Assembly (NCBI RefSeq): GCF_020181615.1
Contig: NZ_CP084029.1
Span: 2,262,905-2,274,342 of the forward strand
Source: [Mycobacterium] crassicus
GTDB lineage: Bacteria > Actinomycetota > Actinomycetes > Mycobacteriales > Mycobacteriaceae
DNA: 11,438 nt
Direction: 5' to 3'
Part shown: positions 6,206-11,438 of the stretch, piece after piece
How the letters are laid out: every line of letters begins with the position of its first letter
Numbering within the stretch: the first letter of the stretch is position 1
Notes under the pieces: generated by a model
Database searches by the model: none
Told to the model about the DNA's origin: nothing
Seen by the model: only the letters and a program-made list of their open reading frames with translations
Made by a program: the position numbers and the translations under genes

Positions 6206-6919
6206 ATGCAGACGCTGAGCGTCGCCGAGTTCGCGCTGAGGCTGGGTGTCGGCCTGGGCTGTGGGGCGGTGATAGGCCTGGAGCGGCAGTGGCGGGCGCG
6301 GATGGCAGGGCTGCGTACCAACGCGCTGGTGGCGGCCGGCGCAACGCTGTTCGTGCTGTACTCGATCGCCGCGGGCGACGCCAGCTCCACCCGGGTGGCC
6401 TCTTATGTGGTCTCCGGGGTGGGGTTCCTCGGCGGTGGGGTGATCCTGCGGGAGGGGTTCAATGTTCGCGGCCTGAACACCGCGGCCACCCTGTGGTGCT
6501 CGGCCGCCGTCGGAGTGCTGGCGGCGGCCGGGAACCTGGCGTTCGCGCTGATCGGTACCGGTGCGGTCGTCGGCACCCACCTGTTACTGCGACCGCTGGG
6601 CCGGCTGATCGACCGCGACAACCACATCGAGGAGGACGAACCACAGTCGCCCTACCAGGTCCAGGTGATCTGCCGGCCCAAATCCGAGAAGTACCTGCGC
6701 GCCCAGATAGTTCAGCACACCGCCGGTAACGACCTGGTGCTGCGCGGGATTCGCACCAACCGCGCCGGCGAAGACAACATGGCGCTGACCGCCTCGATCC
6801 TGTCCGACAGCCGGGCCCCGGACCGGCTTGAGCGCCTGGTCGGCGAACTTTCGCTGCAACCGGGTGTCTATGCGGTGCAGTGGCATTCCGGCGACCAGGC
6901 AGCACTGTCGGCGGAATGA
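6206..6919 (+). CDS. mgtC: MgtC family membrane protein
   Basis: A 237-residue inner-membrane protein (M. tuberculosis MgtC is about 234). MgtC is needed for growth in low Mg2+ and for survival in macrophages in several pathogens; it is a regulator, for example of ATP synthase in Salmonella, and not a proven transporter. Family motifs are clear: GLERQW (24-29), AGLRTNALVAAGA (34-46), GVGFLGGGVI (71-80) and GLNTAATLWCSAAVG (89-103). They lie within several hydrophobic helices spanning about residues 8-130. The rest is a cytoplasmic domain, which in M. tuberculosis has an ACT-like fold. It ends RLERLVGELSLQPGVYAVQW (207-226), a pattern also seen in the tails of PPE proteins 2 and 3. ATG 6206 is the only upstream-most start in frame; the gagg just before it is close, so coupling to the PPE gene 19 bases upstream is likely. 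It probably belongs to the M-box transcript. Confidence 0.95.
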   Translation: MQTLSVAEFALRLGVGLGCGAVIGLERQWRARMAGLRTNALVAAGATLFVLYSIAAGDASSTRVASYVVSGVGFLGGGVILREGFNVRGLNTAATLWCSAAVGVLAAAGNLAFALIGTGAVVGTHLLLRPLGRLIDRDNHIEEDEPQSPYQVQVICRPKSEKYLRAQIVQHTAGNDLVLRGIRTNRAGEDNMALTASILSDSRAPDRLERLVGELSLQPGVYAVQWHSGDQAALSAE

Positions 6920-6967
6920 GCATCGACCGGGGTGGCGGTTCTAGGCTGTAGTCCGGAGGTGAGCACG

Positions 6968-7891
6968 GTGGACACGATCTCGGGCGTGTGGTCGGTGTTG
7001 CCCGGGCCGATGCGCGACCCGGTGTTGTTCGCCATTCCGTTCTTCCTGCTGCTGCTGGCGCTGGAATGGTTCGCCGCCCGCAAACTCGAACAGTCCGAGG
7101 CGCAGCGCGCACCCGCGGGTGCCTACCGCAGCGACGATGCCTGGGCGAGTATCTCGATGGGCCTGGTCTCGGTGGCCACCACGGCCGGTTGGAAGCTACT
7201 GGCTCTGCTCGGGTACGCGGCGATCTACACCTACCTGGCACCCTGGCACCTGCCCGCGGAACGCTGGTACACGTGGGTGATCGCGCTCGTCGGAGTGGAC
7301 CTGCTCTATTACTGCTATCACCGCATGGCACACCGGGTCCGGCTCATCTGGGCGACGCATCAGGCGCACCACTCCAGCCAGTTCTTCAACTTCTCCACCG
7401 CGCTGCGGCAGAAGTGGAACAACAGCGGCGAAATCTTGATGTGGATTCCGTTGCCGCTGCTGGGTATTCCGCCCTGGATGGTGTTCGCCAGCTTCTCGGT
7501 GAACCTGATCTATCAGTTCTGGGTGCACACCGAACGGATCGACAAGCTGCCGCGGGGCGTCGAGTTCATCTTCAACACACCGTCACATCACCGGGTGCAC
7601 CACGGGATGGACCCGGAATATCTGGACAAGAACTACGGCGGAATCCTGGTCATCTGGGATCGATTGTTCGGCACGTTCGCCCCCGAGCGGTTTCGTCCGC
7701 ACTACGGGTTGACCAAGCAGGTCGACACCTTCAACATCGTGACCCTGCAGCTGCACGAGTACCGGGCGATCATCGCCGATGTCCGGGGCGCATCCCGGTG
7801 GCGCGATCGGCTGGGTTACCTGGTCGGACCGCCCGGCTGGCGGCCGGCGGGATCGGGTCCGACGGCCGATGTTTCAGCGGTGCTGGGCTAA
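6968..7891 (+). CDS. erg3: Membrane sterol desaturase / fatty acid hydroxylase family protein (Erg3-like)
   Basis: A 307-residue integral membrane di-iron enzyme of the fatty acid hydroxylase/sterol desaturase superfamily. Histidine clusters that bind iron are present: HRMAH (118-122), HQAHH (131-135), H187 in WVHTER and HRVHH (208-212). Hydrophobic segments lie at about 20-37, 60-90, 101-116 and 158-184. It resembles M. tuberculosis Rv1814, annotated as a C-5 sterol desaturase, but the natural substrate is unknown because mycobacteria do not make ergosterol; a lipid hydroxylase role is equally possible. GTG 6968 is chosen because ggagg (6955-6959) stands 8 bases before it. GTG 6932, GTG 6959 and ATG 7010 are in frame; the M. 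tuberculosis protein is thought to begin at the position of ATG 7010 (MRDPVLF). A TAGGCT at 6942-6947 could be a -10 box, so it may not depend on the mgtC transcript 48 bases upstream. Confidence 0.9.
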   Translation: MDTISGVWSVLPGPMRDPVLFAIPFFLLLLALEWFAARKLEQSEAQRAPAGAYRSDDAWASISMGLVSVATTAGWKLLALLGYAAIYTYLAPWHLPAERWYTWVIALVGVDLLYYCYHRMAHRVRLIWATHQAHHSSQFFNFSTALRQKWNNSGEILMWIPLPLLGIPPWMVFASFSVNLIYQFWVHTERIDKLPRGVEFIFNTPSHHRVHHGMDPEYLDKNYGGILVIWDRLFGTFAPERFRPHYGLTKQVDTFNIVTLQLHEYRAIIADVRGASRWRDRLGYLVGPPGWRPAGSGPTADVSAVLG

Positions 7892-7914
7892 TGGCCAGCG
7901 TGACCAACAGGTGT

Positions 7915-7943
7915 TCGCATAGGCTGGCGAGCGTCGCATAGGC
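7915..7943 (+). repeat. 10-bp direct repeat upstream of the lectin gene, with possible -10 box
   Basis: tcgcataggc occurs at 7915-7924 and again at 7934-7943, 19 bases apart, within the 104-base gap before the lectin gene. The first copy runs into TAGGCT (7920-7925), a plausible mycobacterial -10 element that would start a transcript near 7932 with a leader of about 64 bases. The repeat could be a regulator site or chance. Confidence 0.45.
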
Positions 7944-7995
7944 GCGACCAGCGCCCTGCCATGTCGGCCGGGCGTGCCAACGGGAAGGGAACAAG

Positions 7996-8553
7996 GTGGC
8001 ACAGAGCTTGGGAGACACGCTCACCGCAGGAAAGAAGCTCGTCAAAGGGGAGTCGCTGACCTCGAAGAACGGGGCGTACACCCTGACACTGCAGGACGAC
8101 GGCAACCTGGTTTTGGAGTCGCGCGGCAAGGCGGTCTGGTCGTCCGGTACCAACGGCCAGGACGTGGTTCGTGCCGAGGTGCAGGCGGACGGCAACTTTG
8201 TGCTCTACACGGCGGACAAGCCGATCTGGCACACCGACACCAAGGGCAAGAAGGACGTCAAACTGGTTCTGCAGGACGACCGCAACCTGGTGCTCTACGC
8301 CGCCGACGGCGCGGCCTGGTCCACCAAGACCGAGACCGACGCACCGCCGCCCGAGGAGCCCAAGGCCGAAGAGGCTCCGGCAGCACCTGCCGAGCCCGCG
8401 GCCCGCACCTACACCGTGGTCGCCGGCGACACGCTGTTCGCCATCGCCGAGCGGTTCTACGGTGACGGCAACAAGTACCCGGAGATCGCCAAGGCCAGCG
8501 GCATCGCCAACCCCGACCTGATCCACCCCGGTCAGGAGCTGACGATCCCCTGA
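7996..8553 (+). CDS. Bulb-type (mannose-binding) lectin with C-terminal LysM domain
   Basis: A 185-residue two-domain carbohydrate-binding protein. Residues 1-112 form a B-lectin beta-prism with three copies of QxDxNxVxY spaced exactly 30 residues: QDDGNLVLE (33-41), QADGNFVLY (63-71) and QDDRNLVLY (93-101). The last two are complete mannose-site motifs; the first has Glu in place of Tyr. A linker rich in Pro, Glu and Ala (115-135) leads to a LysM domain (138-185: [18 protein letters not shown] ... [17 protein letters not shown]), which binds N-acetylglucosamine in peptidoglycan. No Sec or Tat signal is visible. Mycobacterium smegmatis has a characterised lectin-LysM protein of the same design. 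GTG 7996 is supported by aaggga at 7985-7990. It could bridge mannosylated glycans such as LAM, LM or PIM to peptidoglycan if exported, but export is unproven. A strong hairpin ends the gene. Confidence 0.93.
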   Translation: MAQSLGDTLTAGKKLVKGESLTSKNGAYTLTLQDDGNLVLESRGKAVWSSGTNGQDVVRAEVQADGNFVLYTADKPIWHTDTKGKKDVKLVLQDDRNLVLYAADGAAWSTKTETDAPPPEEPKAEEAPAAPAEPAARTYTVVAGDTLFAIAERFYGDGNKYPEIAKASGIANPDLIHPGQELTIP

Positions 8554-8566
8554 TCGCCGCCGAATA

Positions 8567-8611
8567 CAGCTGCGGCGGCCCGGAGCCCCATGGGGCCGGG
8601 CCGCCGCGCTG
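8567..8611 (+). terminator. Very strong hairpin after lectin-LysM gene, probable terminator
   Basis: gcggcggcccgg (8572-8583) pairs perfectly with ccgggccgccgc (8596-8607). The stem extends outward as cagc/gctg (8567-8570 with 8608-8611) past a single bulged t8571, and inward through ccc/ggg around catg. That is about 19 base pairs of almost pure G-C, starting 13 bases after the stop. No T-run follows, as is common for mycobacterial terminators, so termination efficiency is inferred. It separates the lectin gene from the protease gene. Confidence 0.75.
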
Positions 8612-8674
8612 TGCCCGGTGAGCGTGGCGGTCAGGTTCGGCCGGAGCAGACCGGCCCCCGAACGATCGGAGTCG

Positions 8675-9355
8675 ATGGTGCGCGCGTTCGTATTCGCGTG
8701 GCGGGTGGTGGTGGTGACTGCGATTGCTGCAGCACCCATGAGCCCGGCGGCCGGTATTGCCCGAGCAGATCCGGTGCTGGTGTACCCCGGCATGGAAGTC
8801 CGCCAGGACACCCATGTCTGCACACTCGGCTACGTCGATCCGGTCATGCGCGTCGCATTCACCGCGGGACACTGCCGGGGGAGCGGCACGGTCACCGACC
8901 GAGCCGGGAACGTCATCGGCACGCTTGCGACCTACCGCGACAACACCCCCAACGGGGCGACCGTCAACACCGACCAGGTGATCGCCGATTACGAGGCGAT
9001 CGTGCTGGCCGACGGAGTAGACAGCAATGACATCCTGCCAGGCGGTCTACGTCTCGAGGCGGGCCCGGACAGCGTTGTTGCACAAGGTGATTCAGTCTGC
9101 CATTTCGGCATCGTCACCGGACAGACCTGCGGAACCGTCGAGCGAGTCAACAACGGGTGGTTCACCATGAGCAATGGTGTGCTCAGTCAGCAGGGAGATT
9201 CCGGTGGCCCGGTGTATGTGATCCGCGGCGCCGACACGGCCCGGATCGTCGGGCTCTTCAACAGCGTGTGGGGCGATTACCCCGCCGCGGTGTCCTGGTC
9301 GGCCATTTCCCAACAGGTCCGCGAAGACGTCGGCGTACCTGGCCCGCATCCATGA
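8675..9355 (+). CDS. Secreted trypsin-like serine protease (Rv1815-like)
   Basis: A 226-residue chymotrypsin-fold protease with an N-terminal signal peptide: VRAFVFAWR, a hydrophobic core [10 protein letters not shown], and a likely signal peptidase I site ARA-DP after residue 31. The catalytic triad is visible: His66 in TAGHC, Asp105 in ADYEAIVL and Ser176 in [10 protein letters not shown]. Cys49/Cys67 and Cys142/Cys152 are placed as the two disulfides usual in this fold. The length is close to M. tuberculosis Rv1815 (about 221). The start is ATG 8675 or the next codon GTG 8678; ggag at 8668-8671 fits 8678 slightly better. The open frame reaches back to GTG 8618, but that would put 19 hydrophilic residues before the signal peptide. 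The mature enzyme should act in the periplasm or outside the cell; its substrate is unknown. Its stop overlaps the next gene as atga. Confidence 0.92.
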   Translation: MVRAFVFAWRVVVVTAIAAAPMSPAAGIARADPVLVYPGMEVRQDTHVCTLGYVDPVMRVAFTAGHCRGSGTVTDRAGNVIGTLATYRDNTPNGATVNTDQVIADYEAIVLADGVDSNDILPGGLRLEAGPDSVVAQGDSVCHFGIVTGQTCGTVERVNNGWFTMSNGVLSQQGDSGGPVYVIRGADTARIVGLFNSVWGDYPAAVSWSAISQQVREDVGVPGPHP

Positions 9356-9858
9356 CTATGACCATGACCGCCCGACCACCCATCCAGATCGCCTGGGTCA
9401 CCGAAGATCTGGACGCCACCGAAGCAACCCTGGCCGCACTGCTGGGTGTGCGTAAATGGGTCCGGATGCCGGGCATCCACTTCGGACCGGACACCTGCAC
9501 CTACCGCGGCGAGCCGGCGGATTTCGTCGCCGACATCGCGCTGAGCTATGTCGGTGACATGCAACTGGAATTGATCGCACCGGTGAGCGGCCCCAGCATC
9601 TATGACGAATTCCTGCGCGAGCACGGGCCCGGCCTGCACCACATCTGCCTCGAAGCCGCCGACACCGACGACTTCGCCGCGATGCTCGATGGCGCGGCCG
9701 ACCGGGGCGCAGAGGTGGTGTCCCAGGGCGTGATGCCCGGCGGTATGCGCTTCGCCTATGTGTCCGCACCCGAAGCAGGTGTCCCATTCGTGGAGATCGC
9801 CGTTATCCCGGCAGAGATCCGAGCCGTTTTCGACTACATCAAACAGGAGCAGAGGTAA
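9352..9858 (+). CDS. VOC / glyoxalase-fold protein, methylmalonyl-CoA epimerase-like
   Basis: A 168-residue vicinal-oxygen-chelate protein with two beta-alpha-beta-beta-beta halves. The expected metal positions are Gln12 (IQIAWV, where the family usually has His), Glu73 (MQLELIAP), His96 or His97 ([11 protein letters not shown]) and Glu148 (VPFVEIAV). The segment [25 protein letters not shown] is close to methylmalonyl-CoA epimerases and lipid- or steroid-pathway VOC proteins. The His-to-Gln change at the first ligand leaves the metal set, and hence the chemistry, open. ATG 9352 overlaps the protease stop (atga), indicating translational coupling; ATG 9358 and 9364 are also possible in the repeated start MTMTMT. 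The flavoprotein gene follows 7 bases later. Pairing with an FAD dehydrogenase suggests a shared lipid, CoA-ester or steroid substrate. The M. tuberculosis locus has a TetR-family gene (Rv1816) at this point. Confidence 0.88.
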   Translation: MTMTMTARPPIQIAWVTEDLDATEATLAALLGVRKWVRMPGIHFGPDTCTYRGEPADFVADIALSYVGDMQLELIAPVSGPSIYDEFLREHGPGLHHICLEAADTDDFAAMLDGAADRGAEVVSQGVMPGGMRFAYVSAPEAGVPFVEIAVIPAEIRAVFDYIKQEQR

Positions 9859-9865
9859 GCCGCCG

Positions 9866-11317
9866 ATGAGCACAGAGATACCGGAAACCATTGACCTCGA
9901 AGCGGTCTCGTCATGGTCAGACGAGTTCGACGTGGTGGTGATCGGCTTCGGAATCGGCGGTGGGTGCGCGGCGGTAAGTGCGGCGGAGGCCGGGGCCCGG
10001 GTACTGGTGCTGGAACGGGCGGCCGAGGCCGGCGGTACCACCGTCATGGCGGGCGGGCACTTCTACCTCGGCGGCGGCACTGCCGTCCAGGAGGCCACCG
10101 GGCATGCGGACTCCCCGGACGAGATGTACAAGTACCTCGTCGCGGTGTCGCGCGAGCCCGAACACGACAAGATCCGAGCGTACTGCGACGGCAGCGTCGA
10201 GCACTTCAACTGGTTGGAAGCGCTGGGATTTCAATTCGAGCGCAGTTACTACCCGGAGAAGGCGGTGATCCAGCCCAACACCGAGGGGCTGATGTACACC
10301 GGCAACGAGAAGGTGTGGCCGTTCCTCAACCAGGCCGTGCCCGCGCCGCGTGGGCACAAGGTGCCGGTGCCCGGCGACACGCAGGGCGCCAAGATGGTGA
10401 TCGACCTGCTGCTCCAGCGCGCAGCGAGCCTGGGCGTGGAGATCCGCTACGAAACCGGCGCCACCGGGCTGATCCTCGACGGCACCGGAGGCGTCGCCGG
10501 GGTGAGCTGGAAGCGATTCGCCGAAACCGGTGCGATCAAAGCCAAGTCGGTGGTGATCGCCGCAGGCGGCTTCGTGATGAACCCGGACATGGTGGCCAAG
10601 TACACCCCGAAGCTGGCAGAGAAGCCCTTCGTGCTGGGCAATACCTACGACGACGGGCTGGGCATCAGGTTGGGGATGTCGGCGGGCGGTGCCACCAAGC
10701 ACATGGATCAGGTGTTCATCACCGCACCGATCTATCCGCCCTCGATCCTGCTCACCGGGATCATCGTCAACAAAGACGGCAAGCGATTCGTCGCCGAGGA
10801 CTCGTATCACTCGCGCACTTCGGGTTTCGTGATGGATCAGCCGGACAGTGCGGCGTTCCTGATCGTCGACGAGACCCACATGCGCAAGCCGCAGGTGCCG
10901 TTGGTACCGCTGATCGACGGCTGGGAGTCGGTGTCGGAAATGGAAGCGGCACTGGGCATCCCGACCGGAAACTTGGTCGAGACCCTGGAGCGCTACAACA
11001 CTCACGCGGCGCGCGGCGAGGACCCGGACTTCCACAAACAGCCGCCGTTCCTGGCCCCGCAGGACACCGGGCCGTGGGGCGCGTTCGACCTGTCGCTGGG
11101 CAAGGCGATCTACGCCGGCTTCACCGTCGGCGGGCTGGCGACGTCGGTGGACGGCGAAGTGCTGCACAGTGACGGCAGTGCGGTGCCGGGCCTGTATGCG
11201 GCCGGTGCCTGTGCGGCCAACATCGCCCAGGACGGCAAGGGTTACGCCAGTGGCACCCAGCTGGGGGAGGGCTCGTTCTTCGGCCGCCGCGCCGGGGCAC
11301 ACGCCGCCGGGCGCTAG
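9866..11317 (+). CDS. FAD-dependent dehydrogenase, fumarate reductase / 3-ketosteroid dehydrogenase family (Rv1817-like)
   Basis: A 483-residue flavoprotein (M. tuberculosis Rv1817 is about 487). The Rossmann FAD motif is VVVIGFGIGGG (residues 23-33, G27-x-G29-x-x-G32), followed by the ribose-binding Glu50 at the end of the second strand (VLVLE) and AGGTTVMAGGHFYLGGGT, typical of the succinate dehydrogenase/fumarate reductase and KstD group. The C-terminal FAD segment reads GLYAAGACAANIAQDGKGYASGTQLGEGSFFGRRAG across its last 40 residues, the family's usual closing motif. Likely activity is oxidation or reduction of a C-C bond next to a carbonyl; the substrate is not predictable. ATG 9866 is chosen over the 36 codons of open frame upstream because those overlap the VOC gene and lack family similarity; agagg at 9851-9855 serves as ribosome site. 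It lies 7 bases after the VOC stop and is probably its partner enzyme. Complete at the 3' end. Confidence 0.9.
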   Translation: MSTEIPETIDLEAVSSWSDEFDVVVIGFGIGGGCAAVSAAEAGARVLVLERAAEAGGTTVMAGGHFYLGGGTAVQEATGHADSPDEMYKYLVAVSREPEHDKIRAYCDGSVEHFNWLEALGFQFERSYYPEKAVIQPNTEGLMYTGNEKVWPFLNQAVPAPRGHKVPVPGDTQGAKMVIDLLLQRAASLGVEIRYETGATGLILDGTGGVAGVSWKRFAETGAIKAKSVVIAAGGFVMNPDMVAKYTPKLAEKPFVLGNTYDDGLGIRLGMSAGGATKHMDQVFITAPIYPPSILLTGIIVNKDGKRFVAEDSYHSRTSGFVMDQPDSAAFLIVDETHMRKPQVPLVPLIDGWESVSEMEAALGIPTGNLVETLERYNTHAARGEDPDFHKQPPFLAPQDTGPWGAFDLSLGKAIYAGFTVGGLATSVDGEVLHSDGSAVPGLYAAGACAANIAQDGKGYASGTQLGEGSFFGRRAGAHAAGR

Positions 11318-11324
11318 CGGCGCA

Positions 11325-11438
<114 letters not shown>

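Noticed and set aside
7915..7943. Direct repeat as a CRISPR-like array
   Set aside because: Only two 10-base copies 19 bases apart. No array.
8618..8674. Upstream GTG start for the secreted protease
   Set aside because: It would place 19 hydrophilic, Arg-rich residues ahead of a normal signal peptide, and the start at 8675/8678 has its own ribosome site.

Overview
The window is high-GC mycobacterial DNA. Four PPE proteins, an EsxN-type WXG100 protein and the mgtC / sterol desaturase / secreted protease / flavoprotein series point to a mycobacterium carrying ESX-5, probably a slow grower. From recall, the right part matches the M. tuberculosis block Rv1807 (PPE31) - Rv1811 (mgtC) - Rv1814 (erg3) - Rv1815 - Rv1817, just downstream of ESX-5. 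Two genes in it, a lectin-LysM protein and a glyoxalase-fold protein, are not part of that block as I remember it. No database search was run. All genes are on the + strand.

Layout: (1) 2-259 is the 3' part of an esxN-like gene. (2) 341-4215 is a compact run of three PPE genes, spaced 3 bp and about 5 bp apart. The second and third are tandem paralogues that share a short C-terminal module with an HWH motif and an L..L..E...QPG.H.V helix-strand pattern. (3) 4216-4962 is a 747-base gap that is not empty. A plausible promoter fires into an M-box (ykoK-type) Mg2+ riboswitch at 4343-4521. After it come a 30-codon ORF whose ribosome site lies in the riboswitch closing stem, and an overlapping 24-codon ORF, then about 275 bases of leader. 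(4) 4963-6919 is a PPE gene followed 19 bp later by mgtC; these are the evident targets of the riboswitch. (5) 6968-7891 is a membrane sterol-desaturase-type enzyme. (6) 7996-8553 is a bulb-lectin + LysM protein closed by a very strong hairpin. (7) 8675-11317 holds a secreted trypsin-like protease, a VOC/glyoxalase-fold protein overlapping it by 4 bases, and an FAD-dependent dehydrogenase 7 bases further on. (8) 11368-11438 is 71 consecutive G, almost certainly a sequencing or assembly artefact at a contig end.

How the parts may work together: the Mg2+ sensor in the leader, the outer-membrane-type PPE protein and MgtC form a magnesium-limitation unit. PE20/PPE31 of M. tuberculosis has been linked to Mg2+ acquisition, but here no PE gene precedes the PPE. 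The most interesting observations are the riboswitch with its nested small ORFs and competing pairings, and the resemblance between the C-terminal tails of PPE proteins 2 and 3 and the end of the neighbouring MgtC cytoplasmic domain.
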